Shown one piece after another: positions 11,263 through 20,180 of a stretch of 64,000 bases of DNA (positions are counted from its first letter, which is position 1; the number at the start of each line of letters is the position of its first letter). The notes under the pieces are model-generated. The model made no database searches. It saw nothing but the letters and a program-made list of their open reading frames with translations, and was not told where the DNA came from. The stretch comes from Listeria seeligeri serovar 1/2b str. SLCC3954. GTDB taxonomy: Bacteria > Bacillota > Bacilli > Lactobacillales > Listeriaceae. The position numbers and the translations under genes were made by a program. The stretch is from contig NC_013891.1 of the NCBI RefSeq assembly GCF_000027145.1, positions 2,418,001 to 2,482,000 on the forward strand. The letters are read 5' to 3'.

Positions 11263-12189
11263 TTATTTTGGTAAATGGTTTAAAAAGTTCTGAGAAGCAA
11301 ATCCTACTACTTCTTCTTTTGTAAAATGTTTTTCTAATACTTGAAGGAAGTCTTGATATTTCCCAGCATTTTCAAGTCCATTAATATGGTCCGGAATGCC
11401 GTCAAAATCAGAACCAAAACCAATATTCTTAACTCCACCAAGTCCGCAGATATGTTCAATATGGCGCACAACGTCTTCCATATCCGCTACTCCGGAATTA
11501 GTTGTGAAAAGCGGATGAAAAATCACGTGGATCATCGCATCATGCTCAATCATTGCTTTAATTTGGTCATCGTCTAGATTTCTCGGATGCGAACAAATCG
11601 CTTTTGCACTAGAATGACTGGCAATCACAAAATCTGCTTCTTCTAATGCGTCCCAAAAAGCTTTTACACTTAAATGAGATACATCAGTAAATATTTTTCG
11701 TTCGTTTAAGCGATGAATAATTTCTTTGCCAAAATGAGTTAAGCCAGCGCCACGTTCTTCCATAATTCCATCCGCTGCTAAATTGGCATTATTCCAAGTC
11801 AAACCGACAGATAAAACGCCTGCATCGAGTAATTGGGTTAATTTATCCAAATCGCGTCCAATTGGTTCAATTCCTTCTAATGTGAGTACTGCACCAATTT
11901 TTTCTTCTGGAAAATTTTCTAAATCACTCCACTTCTTCACTTGATGAATTACTCCACCTTTATGAAGGACGTGTTGTTTAAAAATATTCACCTGCTCTAC
12001 GGCTTTCTTCCATTTGTGCTCAACCGGAACACATTCATCAAGAAAAATTGCAAATCCTTGTAGTAACATCTTCGCCTCTATAAGTCGTTCAAAATTCACA
12101 TCAAGTTCTTCGGCATCTTGAAAAGTGTATTTTCCTTTTCCAGCTTGCAATTTATAAAGCGCATCACAGTGTGTATCTATTACTCTCAT
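11263..12189 (-). CDS. Membrane dipeptidase family (M19) zinc dipeptidase
   Basis: A 308-residue renal-dipeptidase-like (peptidase M19) protein. Binuclear zinc ligands are recognisable: His7 and Asp9 in DTHCD, the glutamate in TLEGIEPIG, and histidines in DVSHLS and ASHSSAKA, followed by [10 protein letters not shown] near the C-terminus. Such enzymes cleave dipeptides, including those with D-residues. No signal peptide is seen, so it is probably cytosolic. Its own terminator follows. The RBS (AAGGAGGAAC before ATG) is strong. Physiological substrate unknown. Confidence 0.9.
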   Translation of the reverse strand: MRVIDTHCDALYKLQAGKGKYTFQDAEELDVNFERLIEAKMLLQGFAIFLDECVPVEHKWKKAVEQVNIFKQHVLHKGGVIHQVKKWSDLENFPEEKIGAVLTLEGIEPIGRDLDKLTQLLDAGVLSVGLTWNNANLAADGIMEERGAGLTHFGKEIIHRLNERKIFTDVSHLSVKAFWDALEEADFVIASHSSAKAICSHPRNLDDDQIKAMIEHDAMIHVIFHPLFTTNSGVADMEDVVRHIEHICGLGGVKNIGFGSDFDGIPDHINGLENAGKYQDFLQVLEKHFTKEEVVGFASQNFLNHLPK

Positions 12190-12267
12190 TTTCTGTCGTT
12201 CCTCCTTTTTGATACATCTATTATATACCTTTCAGAGGATTAGACAAGTGCTGTTTCAAGAACCATT

Positions 12268-14430
12268 TTATTTAGTCATTTTATGCTTTTTACCTGGCCA
12301 GAATGCCCATTTTCCAAGAAGTACAGTAATAGATGGAACTAGGAATGGACGGACAATGAATGTATCTAATAAGACTCCAATAGCAGTGATTAATCCAAAT
12401 TGTACTAATAGCTGGATTGGAAGTGTTGTTAGAACTCCAAATGTTCCTGCTAAAATTAAACCTGCTGAGGTAATAACGCCTCCTGTTTGTCCAACGCCTT
12501 CTGTAATAGCTTTTCGTAGCGGTAATTTTTCACTATTTTTCCAAATACTAGAAATCATGAAGATATTGTAATCTTCGCCGAGCGCGACAATGAAGACAAA
12601 GGCGTACAGCGGGATAAGACCAGATATCGCCTCTACTCCCATCGCGTAATGAATGATTACCCAGCCAAGACCCAGTGCCCCAACAAAAGAAAGTAGAACT
12701 GTTGCTACTAAATAAAGCATTGCCGTAATCGAACGTAAATAGCAAAGTAGAAGAATCGCAATTAACGCAATAACTAGCGGAATAATCACTTTCTCGTCAT
12801 GAGTTGTTACCGCACGCGAATCGTATTGGGTCGCTGTTTGACCGGCGATATAAACGTCATTTCCTTTGTCTGCAGCAGCTCGAACTTTCGGTACAACGTC
12901 CATCGCTTCATTACTATAAGGGTTATCTTCCAAAATCAAGGTATATTTTTGATAGCCATTTTCTCGTTCAGGTCTTGATACTGATTTTACCCCGTCAACG
13001 TTTTCCAGAGATTCTTTCATCGATTCTTTGGAGTTTACAACCACTTCCATCGGGGCAAGCATTCCTGCTCCAAAATGATCGCTAATCAATGTAAATCCTT
13101 CTCGAGATGGCATATCTTCTGGGAAAGTAGAAAGCGTGTCATACGTATATTTGACTTGTGTTGTGAAAATACCACAACCAATCAAAATAATTAATGTGAT
13201 AATTAAAATTCGAACAGGATGGTTTGCGGACATTTCACCAATTTTGTGCCAGAAACGATTTTCTTTGTGGTGTTTGGGAGTTTTCCCTTTTTTCTTCGCA
13301 CGACTTTCTTCCATTTCAACTGTTCTTGGGACAAATGGCCAGAAAGAAACGCGACCGAAAATACCTAAAAGAGCTGGTACAAGCGTTAGTGACGAAATCA
13401 TCATAATGAAAATTGCTAAACTAAACGGTACCGCAAAATTATGAAATGAACCATACTCGGCAGCTAGAAGTAATAGCAGTGCCGCCATAACTGTCAAACC
13501 ACTAAGCGCAATTGCTCCTGCTGTTCCGCTAAATGCTTCTTTAAATGCTTGGAATCGATTTTTTTCGGTATGCAAATGACTTCGGAATCTGGATATTAGG
13601 AATAAACAATAATCCGTTCCTGCACCAAATAGTAATACCGTCATAATCGAGAGTCCCTGAGAACCGTATGTGATAATACCTTCTTTAGCTAATAACCCTA
13701 GAATTGGCGTAATCACTAAGTAAGCAAAGCCAACTGCCACTAAAGGAATTAGCGCTAGAATTGGCGAACGATAAATCACTAATAAAAATACTAATACAAG
13801 CAAGACTGTTCCAATTAAAAGCGAAACATCGGCATCTTTAAATAGCCCACTTGCGTCCACACTTATTCCGGCTGGCCCTGTTGTTCTAGCTACTAATTTG
13901 TCATTTGCTGTCACTTTTTCAGCAAAAGGATCTTCACCAATTGTGGTTTTTGCGGCTGATTCCAGCTGATTGAAGCTTTTTGTCAGTTCATCTGATGTGG
14001 CGTTGTCTTCCATAATAACTGTTTGAATAAAAGTCGTTCCATCTTTAGACACTTGTTGTTTTAATGCGATTGGAGGCATTTTGTCATAAGGAACAGCTGT
14101 TTTCTGGAAATCTACTGGGTTTTCTGTGAGTTCTTTGTTGTATTTTTGAATATTAATTAAGTCAGCTGTTGTTAATCCTGTTGAGCGATACCAAGTAATA
14201 AGTGCAGGCACACCGTCTGTTCCGGCAAATTGCTCATCAATTAGTTTTTGTGCTACAACGGATGGTTCTGAGCTAGGCAAGTCTTTTGCTGCATCGTCTT
14301 TGTAATCTGCAGCTTTTGGAAAGAAAATTTGTAAAACAATAATTGCGATAATCCAGATTCCAAGCGTTATAAAACGGCCTTTTCTTCCGCCAACCCCACT
14401 TGCAATCCTACTTAAAAATCCATCTTTCAT
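12268..14430 (-). CDS. MMPL/RND-family membrane exporter
   Basis: A 720-residue transporter with the MMPL two-repeat plan: one N-terminal transmembrane helix (about 18-38), an extracellular domain, five or six helices (about 205-360), a cytoplasmic link rich in lysine, then the same pattern again. Proton-relay motifs are GTDYCLFLISRFR in the first half and GEDYNIFMIS in the second. Family members export lipids, drugs or peptides by proton antiport. It lies downstream of, and in the same direction as, a TetR gene, with a perfect palindrome between them, so the pair is probably a regulated efflux unit. Substrate unknown. Confidence 0.9.
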   Translation of the reverse strand: MKDGFLSRIASGVGGRKGRFITLGIWIIAIIVLQIFFPKAADYKDDAAKDLPSSEPSVVAQKLIDEQFAGTDGVPALITWYRSTGLTTADLINIQKYNKELTENPVDFQKTAVPYDKMPPIALKQQVSKDGTTFIQTVIMEDNATSDELTKSFNQLESAAKTTIGEDPFAEKVTANDKLVARTTGPAGISVDASGLFKDADVSLLIGTVLLVLVFLLVIYRSPILALIPLVAVGFAYLVITPILGLLAKEGIITYGSQGLSIMTVLLFGAGTDYCLFLISRFRSHLHTEKNRFQAFKEAFSGTAGAIALSGLTVMAALLLLLAAEYGSFHNFAVPFSLAIFIMMISSLTLVPALLGIFGRVSFWPFVPRTVEMEESRAKKKGKTPKHHKENRFWHKIGEMSANHPVRILIITLIILIGCGIFTTQVKYTYDTLSTFPEDMPSREGFTLISDHFGAGMLAPMEVVVNSKESMKESLENVDGVKSVSRPERENGYQKYTLILEDNPYSNEAMDVVPKVRAAADKGNDVYIAGQTATQYDSRAVTTHDEKVIIPLVIALIAILLLCYLRSITAMLYLVATVLLSFVGALGLGWVIIHYAMGVEAISGLIPLYAFVFIVALGEDYNIFMISSIWKNSEKLPLRKAITEGVGQTGGVITSAGLILAGTFGVLTTLPIQLLVQFGLITAIGVLLDTFIVRPFLVPSITVLLGKWAFWPGKKHKMTK

Positions 14431-14465
14431 TTTAAATCCCCCTTTGAAGTTTGCCTCATTTTCGT

Positions 14466-14479
14466 TTATCGAACGATAA
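14466..14479. promoter_or_regulatory. Palindromic operator before the MMPL gene
   Basis: TTATCGAACGATAA is a perfect 14-base palindrome, 36 bases upstream of the MMPL start and 31 bases past the TetR stop. It is a natural candidate binding site for the TetR protein. Confidence 0.6.
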
Positions 14480-14509
14480 GTGAATCACCAAAAAAAGAAG
14501 CACGTTCAA

Positions 14510-15118
14510 CTATACCTCTTTTTTTGAAATACCAAACATCATTAAATTAATCAGTTCATCAATTCGTTCTGTAGTACTCTGCTGTTCTCCAAACTCGCTT
14601 TTTCCAGAAAAAAGTGGGCTAATGGTCGATAAGCAATATCTAGCAGCCATTTCGGCACTAACACCATCACGTAGCTCTCCAGCAACTTCTTGTTTTTGAA
14701 AAAACTCTTGAAATGGCACTAAATAGGTTTGTTGCCATAATTTATATAGTAAATATTGATTTTCTGGTTTCATTTCATTCAAAATATCGTGAATCATTAA
14801 AAGAATATTCGTTGGATGTTTTTCCATTAACATGATTAACATGTCACGCAACTGTTCTTCCCTCGTTTTAGTCGATTGTAACAGCGGGTGCATCTCTACT
14901 TGGATATGCTGGGTTAATTCTCGAACCACTTCAATATAGAGCGCTTCTTTATCTTCAAAATGGTGGTATAGGGCTGGTTGAGTTATATTTACTTGGTTAG
15001 CGAGTTCTCTTGTTGATACTGCTCTATAGCCTTTTTCCATAAACAAATCGCGTGCAGTATCCAAAATTTTTCTTCTAGTAATGGCTAAATCTTCTGCTCT
15101 AGTTCGTTTTTTCGGCAT
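14510..15118 (-). CDS. TetR-family transcriptional regulator
   Basis: A 202-residue TetR repressor. The N-terminal helix-turn-helix spans about 14-60 (TARDLFMEKGYRAVSTRELA, then ITQPALYHHFEDKEALY). The rest is helical and variable, as expected for the ligand-binding domain. It lies between a small unknown gene (19-base gap) and the MMPL exporter. By context it should control the exporter through the 14466-14479 palindrome. Ligand not predictable. Confidence 0.9.
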   Translation of the reverse strand: MPKKRTRAEDLAITRRKILDTARDLFMEKGYRAVSTRELANQVNITQPALYHHFEDKEALYIEVVRELTQHIQVEMHPLLQSTKTREEQLRDMLIMLMEKHPTNILLMIHDILNEMKPENQYLLYKLWQQTYLVPFQEFFQKQEVAGELRDGVSAEMAARYCLSTISPLFSGKSEFGEQQSTTERIDELINLMMFGISKKEV

Positions 15119-15137
15119 TATCGCCCCACCCTTCTTT

Positions 15138-15533
15138 TCATTCTGCAGATAACAGTTGAATATTTTTGTTAATTAATTTTTGCAAAGTTTCTTTATGCCA
15201 TTTTCGTCCAAAAACACGTTTGCTGACAAGATATTTGCCTTCTTCAATCTCGCCATCTTCTGTCACTGCACGAATATGCAACTGGTAGACTAATTTCTTT
15301 TTGGCTAAACTTATTTGTTGAATTGTCTTGGCATCTAGAAAGTGCATTTCGGCATCGCTTAATTTAAACACAAAAGTAAACATGCCCGCTTCTGTAAACA
15401 CCAAAATTAGTGAATGTCTTGCTCGCATATGAGGACCTGCGTATAAAAAATCCATTGTTTGAACCGTTAAATTATTTTCTTCACTATATACCTTTATTTC
15501 CTTTTCTAATCGCTCTTTCAAACTAGCTGCCAA
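15138..15533 (-). CDS. Uncharacterised 131-residue protein
   Basis: I do not recognise this protein. It is soluble, mixed alpha/beta, and begins with an amphipathic charged helix (ASLKERLEKEIKVYSEENN). A beta-rich middle (HSLILVFTEAGMFTFVFKLS, about 41-60) is followed by a basic C-terminal part. No signal peptide or membrane helix is seen. It sits 19 bases upstream of the TetR gene and is probably cotranscribed with it and the MMPL gene. An inverted repeat, ATAGCATT/AATGCTAT, lies upstream at 15613-15644. Confidence 0.7.
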   Translation of the reverse strand: MAASLKERLEKEIKVYSEENNLTVQTMDFLYAGPHMRARHSLILVFTEAGMFTFVFKLSDAEMHFLDAKTIQQISLAKKKLVYQLHIRAVTEDGEIEEGKYLVSKRVFGRKWHKETLQKLINKNIQLLSAE

Positions 15534-15684
15534 AGTAAGCGCCTCCCTTGCTGATTATCATCTTTAACAGAAAAAGGTACTTTCAAACGACCTTTTATTT
15601 CTAATTACAATAATAGCATTAAATTGCTGCTTCTGAAATGCTATCTAAAAATATTGCGAAATTCTGAACCCACTTTCACAAAAA

Positions 15685-15700
15685 AACAGACATTTCTGTT
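15685..15700. promoter_or_regulatory. Palindrome upstream of the DUF898-like gene
   Basis: AACAGA-CATT-TCTGTT, a perfect 6-base inverted repeat, is followed on the plus strand by TATGATAAAAT, which could be a -10. It may be an operator for the plus-strand gene at 15807. Confidence 0.35.
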
Positions 15701-15806
15701 AATAATTATGATAAAATGGAGAATGTTGTCGCATGAATTACTTTTCAAATTAACAACTAGACAGCAGTTAAATTAGAATAAATAATAAAAAGGAAGTTGG
15801 GACAGA

Positions 15807-16142
15807 ATGGGAGAACAGATTGTTATTGAGACACGAAACGGAAGAACATCTTTTTTTGACGGGGGATTATTACAATTTATCGGTTGGACAATATTAGGAT
15901 TTTTTGTAACGATTTTTACATTAGGTATTTGTTATCCATGGGCTTTATGTATGGTTTATGGGTGGAAAATAAATCATACTGTAATTGAAGGTAAACGCTT
16001 AAAATTCCAAGGATCTGCTGTGGGGCTTTTCGGACATTGGATCAAATGGTTATTGCTGAGTATCATTACAATCGGCATTTATAGCTTTTGGGTATTTATT
16101 AAATTAGAAGATTGGAAAGTACAAAATACGATTATTAGATAA
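15807..16142 (+). CDS. Small DUF898-like membrane protein
   Basis: A 111-residue protein with two hydrophobic segments (about 21-45 and 70-92). Each is followed by a similar motif, GICYPWALCMVYGWKINHT and GIYSFWVFIKLEDWKVQNT, so the protein is an internal tandem duplication. This G-x-x-x-x-W...W repeat resembles the DUF898 (YjgN-like) membrane family, but the match is from memory. The RBS (AAGGAAG) is suitably placed and a strong terminator follows. It is the first plus-strand gene of the window and stands alone. Confidence 0.75.
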   Translation: MGEQIVIETRNGRTSFFDGGLLQFIGWTILGFFVTIFTLGICYPWALCMVYGWKINHTVIEGKRLKFQGSAVGLFGHWIKWLLLSIITIGIYSFWVFIKLEDWKVQNTIIR

Positions 16143-16150
16143 GTTTGAAG

Positions 16151-16195
16151 CATCCTACAAATGGCTTTCGTGGCTGTTTGTGGGGTGTTTTTTAT
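16151..16195 (+). terminator. Terminator of the DUF898-like gene
   Basis: An 11-base stem, CATCCTACAAA with TTTGTGGGGTG (three G-U pairs), is followed on the plus strand by a run of T. Confidence 0.8.
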
Positions 16196-16344
16196 GTTTC
16201 TAAAATATGACACTTCCGTAACATAAAAAATAATTGGACCGAAGCCAAGTTAAACAGGTTCATATAAAAAGGCAAACTTTACTCCATCGAACTCACTTAA
16301 TAATCCAGGGAAAACAGCTATATTTTTACATTTCTTTATAAAAT

Positions 16345-16390
16345 AAAAAGAGTTAAAAACGCCTAATCAAAGCGATTTATAACTCTTTTA
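16345..16390 (-). terminator. Terminator of tRNA-Arg
   Basis: The inverted repeat TAAAAGAGTTA / TAACTCTTTTT on the minus strand ends in a T-rich tail, 25 bases after the tRNA 3' end. Confidence 0.7.
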
Positions 16391-16414
16391 TCATCATCTT
16401 TATCTTTCTAGAAA

Positions 16415-16486
16415 TGCCCTCGGAGGGAATCGAACCCCCATTTTAAGAACCGGAATCTTACGTGCTATCCGTTGCACCACGAGGGC
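16415..16486 (-). tRNA. tRNA-Arg (anticodon CCG)
   Basis: Read on the minus strand it folds fully. The acceptor stem is GCCCTCG/CGAGGGC with discriminator A. The D-arm is GTGC/GCAC, the anticodon stem TAAGA/TCTTA with loop TTCCGGT (anticodon CCG, decoding CGG), and the T-arm GGGGG-TTCGATT-CCCTC has one G-U pair. The 3' CCA is not encoded. It has its own promoter and terminator. Arginine tRNA genes are used as phage attachment sites in Listeria (phage PSA integrates in one); I cannot tell from sequence alone whether it is this copy, and no duplicated 3' end is seen nearby, so the site looks empty. Confidence 0.95.
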
Positions 16487-16523
16487 TTTATGTACATAGT
16501 AAATGGATACCGTACGAATAATA

Positions 16524-16552
16524 ATTATAGCGAAAAACACGCAGTTTTACAA
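16524..16552 (-). promoter_or_regulatory. Promoter of tRNA-Arg
   Basis: TTGTAA, 17 bases, TATAAT on the minus strand, with the -10 box 37 bases upstream of the tRNA. Confidence 0.75.
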
Positions 16553-16693
16553 GCTTTATTATTGTTGAAACGGTTTATTTATCACCGGGCTATAAAATCA
16601 ACTTGGTTAAAAGAGATTTGACAGCTAAGAATATATATTTCGATACAACTTTTTGATATAATCAACTAGAATCTTTTGCTTCAAACTTTATCA

Positions 16694-16710
16694 TTTGACC
16701 TAATTTGACC
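16694..16710. promoter_or_regulatory. CtsR operator of clpP
   Basis: A direct heptad repeat, GGTCAAA-TTA-GGTCAAA on the minus strand, matches the CtsR consensus RGTCAAA-NAN-RGTCAAA closely. It overlaps the clpP -35 box, so CtsR would block polymerase until heat or protein-damage stress. Confidence 0.92.
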
Positions 16711-16723
16711 ATTCGTGTATGAT
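16695..16723 (+). promoter_or_regulatory. SigA promoter of clpP
   Basis: TTGACC, 17 bases, TATGAT on the plus strand; the -35 lies within the CtsR box. The start codon is about 50 bases downstream with an AGGAGG ribosome site. Confidence 0.8.
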
Positions 16724-16771
16724 ATAAACAAAGCTTAATTAAAATTTACATTTAACAGGAGGAATCTTGAT

Positions 16772-17368
16772 ATGAACTTAATTCCAACAGTAATTGAACA
16801 AACTAGCCGTGGTGAACGTGCTTATGACATTTATTCTCGTTTGTTAAAAGACAGAATTATTATGTTAGGGTCTGCGATTGATGATAACGTTGCTAACTCT
16901 ATTGTTTCTCAGCTATTATTTTTAGATGCACAAGATCCTGAAAAAGATATTTTCTTATATATCAATTCTCCAGGGGGTAGTATTTCAGCTGGGATGGCGA
17001 TTTATGATACAATGAATTTCGTTAAAGCTGATGTACAAACAATCGGTATGGGAATGGCTGCTTCGATGGGTTCATTCTTACTTACAGCGGGTGCAAATGG
17101 TAAACGTTTTGCTCTACCGAATGCAGAAATTATGATTCACCAACCACTTGGCGGCGCACAAGGTCAAGCAACTGAAATCGAAATTGCTGCTCGTCATATT
17201 TTAAAAATCAAAGAACGTATGAATACAATTATGGCTGACAAAACTGGTCAACCATATGAAGTAATTGCTCGCGATACAGACCGTGATAATTTCATGACTG
17301 CTCAAGAAGCAAAAGATTACGGCTTGATTGATGAAATTATCGTTAACAAAGCTGGACTTAAAGGTTAA
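16772..17368 (+). CDS. clpP: ATP-dependent Clp protease proteolytic subunit
   Basis: A 198-residue serine protease forming the tetradecameric ClpP barrel that degrades proteins fed by ClpC, ClpE or ClpX. The triad is complete: Ser98 (GMAASMGS), His123 (MIHQP) and Asp172 (RDTDRDN). Length and N-terminus ([19 protein letters not shown]) are typical of Bacillus and Listeria. Control is by CtsR at a box over the -35. It stands alone between tRNA-Arg and a convergent permease gene, sharing a bidirectional terminator. Known to matter for stress survival and virulence in L. monocytogenes. Confidence 0.98.
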   Translation: MNLIPTVIEQTSRGERAYDIYSRLLKDRIIMLGSAIDDNVANSIVSQLLFLDAQDPEKDIFLYINSPGGSISAGMAIYDTMNFVKADVQTIGMGMAASMGSFLLTAGANGKRFALPNAEIMIHQPLGGAQGQATEIEIAARHILKIKERMNTIMADKTGQPYEVIARDTDRDNFMTAQEAKDYGLIDEIIVNKAGLKG

Positions 17369-17372
17369 TAAT

Positions 17373-17411
17373 AAAAAGGATGTTGCATTAATTTTGCAAC
17401 ATCCTTTTTTT
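17373..17411. terminator. Bidirectional terminator between clpP and the permease
   Basis: A perfect stem AAAAAGGATGTTGCA / TGCAACATCCTTTTT with a short loop and a T-run on the plus strand and A/T-rich flank on the other; the two genes converge here. Confidence 0.88.
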
Positions 17412-17417
17412 GTTAAT

Positions 17418-18809
17418 TTATTTTAAACGAAGAGCTGAATGTTTTCTTCCATAGAATGTATAAACAATAATCCCTAATACAAACCAAATCCCAAAAGCAA
17501 TCCAAGTGGTTTTTGATAAATTAAGCATTAAGTACACACACAGTAAAAACGAAAGCGCTGGTACTACAGGATAAAACGGTGTCTTAAATCCTTTTTGATT
17601 AAGCTCTGGATTTCGACGCAAGAAGAAAATCCCAATTGAAACCATTGCAAAAGCAAACAATGTACCGATATTAATTAGTTGTGCCAAATCCGCCATTGGG
17701 ACAACGGAAGCAATTAATCCCATTACTGTGGCAAAAATCATCGTGTTGCGAACTGGAGTATCATTTTTACCAATTTTCGAAAAAGATTTTGGTAGTAATC
17801 CATCACGGCCCATTGCGAATAGTAAACGAGTTCCACCGTAAGACATAACAAGTACGACCGTTGTCATTCCAACAATTGCTCCGACAGACAATAGACCTGC
17901 TATCCAGTTTTGATTAATAGCTTGAAGAGCAAAAGCAACTGGCGCACTAACACCAACCAAGTCAGTGTAAGGCACAACGCCCGTTAAAACTGCTGAAAGT
18001 AAAATATAAAGCAACGTACAAACAGCGAGTGACGAAATAATTCCAATCGGCATATTTTTCTGCGGATTCTTCACTTCTTCTGCGGCACTCGAAACTGCAT
18101 CAAAACCAATATAAGCAAAAAACACTGTCGAGGCTCCGGTAATAACGCCTTGTACTCCAAATGGTAAGAACGGGGTCCAATTATCTGGTTTAACATAAAA
18201 CGCACCAACAATAATAAATAACACGACTACAGCAATTTTTACTAACACCATAATATTATTTACACGTGTTGATTCACGAATACCAAAACTAAGTAAGATT
18301 CCGATAACCATAATGACTAGAAATGCCATTAAATCAAAGTAAGTTCCTGCTTTTGGATCGTATGCTGACGAAATAACTGTTGGAATATGCAAATTAAATC
18401 CTGCCAGTAAACTTTTCATATAAGAGGACCATCCACTAGCAATCGCAGCCACCGCTAAGCCATATTCCAAAATTAGCGACCAACCAAGTATCCACGCAAT
18501 TCCTTCACCAAAAACATGGTAACTATATGTATACGCGCTACCTGCAACTGGTAATTTAGAAGCAAATTCCGAATAACAAAGCGCCGCCAAACAACATGCA
18601 ATTCCTGCGATAATAAATGAAATAATAATTCCTGGTCCTGCAATAACAGAAGCAACTTCTCCTGGAAGAATAAATATCCCTCCACCAACTACTGCCCCAA
18701 CACCTAGCATAGTTAAATCAAATGCACCTAGAGTTTTGTTCAAATGATGCTTACTTTTTTCTTGCGTATGAAAATTCTTTTTTCTGAAAAAAGAATTAAC
18801 TTTCGTCAT
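17418..18809 (-). CDS. APC-family amino-acid permease
   Basis: A 463-residue transporter of the amino acid-polyamine-organocation superfamily (cationic amino-acid transporter-like, YfnA type) with about 12 membrane helices. The first helix motif GVGAVVGGGIFILPGEVA (about 37-54) and FFAYIGFDAVSSAAEEVKNPQKNMP in the middle are characteristic. It imports or exchanges an amino acid; the substrate is not predictable. The N-terminus is lysine-rich and cytoplasmic. The 253-base gap to the divergent LRR genes shows no T-box or other riboswitch. Confidence 0.9.
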   Translation of the reverse strand: MTKVNSFFRKKNFHTQEKSKHHLNKTLGAFDLTMLGVGAVVGGGIFILPGEVASVIAGPGIIISFIIAGIACCLAALCYSEFASKLPVAGSAYTYSYHVFGEGIAWILGWSLILEYGLAVAAIASGWSSYMKSLLAGFNLHIPTVISSAYDPKAGTYFDLMAFLVIMVIGILLSFGIRESTRVNNIMVLVKIAVVVLFIIVGAFYVKPDNWTPFLPFGVQGVITGASTVFFAYIGFDAVSSAAEEVKNPQKNMPIGIISSLAVCTLLYILLSAVLTGVVPYTDLVGVSAPVAFALQAINQNWIAGLLSVGAIVGMTTVVLVMSYGGTRLLFAMGRDGLLPKSFSKIGKNDTPVRNTMIFATVMGLIASVVPMADLAQLINIGTLFAFAMVSIGIFFLRRNPELNQKGFKTPFYPVVPALSFLLCVYLMLNLSKTTWIAFGIWFVLGIIVYTFYGRKHSALRLK

Positions 18810-19062
18810 AAAAATTCCTCCTTCTTATATTCCAATTTTCAGTTAATTTCCTTATCTATCTTTTAAATCAACACGAAAACCATTATTTATACTAACATAA
18901 ACAAACTAAAAAATATAGCACATTTATATAAATTTGCACAAAAAAAGTGAATTATGTTATTAAATGCCTGATGAACAAACCGACAATGTTCAAATTTGAT
19001 GTATAAAATTTTTGTGGAGTCTTTCCGTGTTATATTTTAGGCAAAAGAAAGGGATGAATGAT

Positions 19063-20103
19063 TTGAAAAAAATATTAACCAGCCTAAGTTTTGCTTTATT
19101 ATTAATTGTTTTACTACTAAATTTTTCTGGTGGGGACATAAAAGCCCGAGCAGCTTCTGAGTTATATCCGCTACCCGCACCAATTATTGAGGTTTTCCCT
19201 GACGACGGGCTCGCAAAAGATATGGCGAAAAACCTAAATAAAGATTCGGTGGATGACGTTATCGACCAAGAAGACTTAGATGGTTTAACTGGTCTAGGGT
19301 TTGAAACTGAAACAATCACAAACGATTCGTTGAAATTGTTAGAGCGTGCGATGTTTAATAATGTTGAAAGTGCCAACATAATGGAATTTGGTGAAGGTTT
19401 GACTGAATTTCCAGATGTGACTACCATCCCTCACCTTACCAGTATATATTATGCAGTTCCGCCTGCTGGTATTTCAAGAAGCCTATCACTTCCAGATTAT
19501 CAAAACTACCCAGAAATGGAAAGCATTACAATGAGTCAACACACATTAATTGGCTCTATCCCTGATTTTACTGGAATGCCTAAACTAAAATATTTATATA
19601 TGGGAGACATGTCTATCACAAGCGATGACGTTCCAGATTTTCAACATATCCCAGAATTACGCACTTTGGAATTAGGCCTCAATGATTTAACAGATACAAT
19701 AGTTAATTTTACTAATTTACCCCGCTTAAATTACTTGGATTTAGATTATAATCATCTAAATGAACTTCCAACTAATGTATTAGATGCAGTTTTTGTTCAG
19801 AACCAAACTAATACACTTCCTGATCAAACGATTAATCAAGGAGAGACTAGCACCATTGAGCTCCCAATCTATTATCAAATGGAATCTATTGGTATGCTTA
19901 TAAATACAGAAGTATACGGGCAATATATAGATGATTTCAATCATGTTCTGCCAGTTACCCTAGATGAAACAACTAATTCAATGACACTTGATACTTCTTC
20001 ACTTAGTCCTGGTGTCTATAAAGTAAACGTCAATTTTAATGCGATGAGCTATCCTGTTACACAAGAAAGTTGCTATTATGATTGGGTAGTCACAATTAAT
20101 TAA
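19063..20103 (+). CDS. Secreted internalin-like LRR protein, copy 1
   Basis: A 346-residue exported protein. The signal peptide is residues 1-30 (hydrophobic SFALLLIVLLLNF, site near ARA-A). The internalin-type cap (about 36-80) reads APIIEVFPDDGLAKDMAK, then DQEDLDGLTGL. About six leucine-rich repeats follow (80-235), then an all-beta Ig-like tail (about 255-346) ending YDWVVTIN. There is no LPXTG, GW or canonical WxL anchor, so it is probably released or loosely held. I chose the TTG start because AGAAAGGGATGA lies about 9 bases upstream in all copies; the in-frame ATG three codons earlier abuts the RBS. No terminator follows, so copy 2 may be cotranscribed. Function unknown. Confidence 0.85.
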   Translation: MKKILTSLSFALLLIVLLLNFSGGDIKARAASELYPLPAPIIEVFPDDGLAKDMAKNLNKDSVDDVIDQEDLDGLTGLGFETETITNDSLKLLERAMFNNVESANIMEFGEGLTEFPDVTTIPHLTSIYYAVPPAGISRSLSLPDYQNYPEMESITMSQHTLIGSIPDFTGMPKLKYLYMGDMSITSDDVPDFQHIPELRTLELGLNDLTDTIVNFTNLPRLNYLDLDYNHLNELPTNVLDAVFVQNQTNTLPDQTINQGETSTIELPIYYQMESIGMLINTEVYGQYIDDFNHVLPVTLDETTNSMTLDTSSLSPGVYKVNVNFNAMSYPVTQESCYYDWVVTIN

Positions 20104-20180
20104 TAATAATTTTAACGATTATTCTATCTTCGTATAATTTCACAAAAAAACTTATTGAAAAATCAAAAGGGGTGCATGAA

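Larger units (their letters stand above)
16196..16771. other. Spacer around tRNA-Arg, no protein gene
   Basis: Between the DUF898-like gene and clpP this stretch carries only the tRNA, its promoter and terminator, and the clpP control region. The part at 16196-16344 holds nothing I can identify. Confidence 0.6.

Noticed and set aside
18810..19062. T-box or riboswitch before the amino-acid permease
   Set aside because: No specifier/antiterminator structure or terminator hairpin is seen in the leader.
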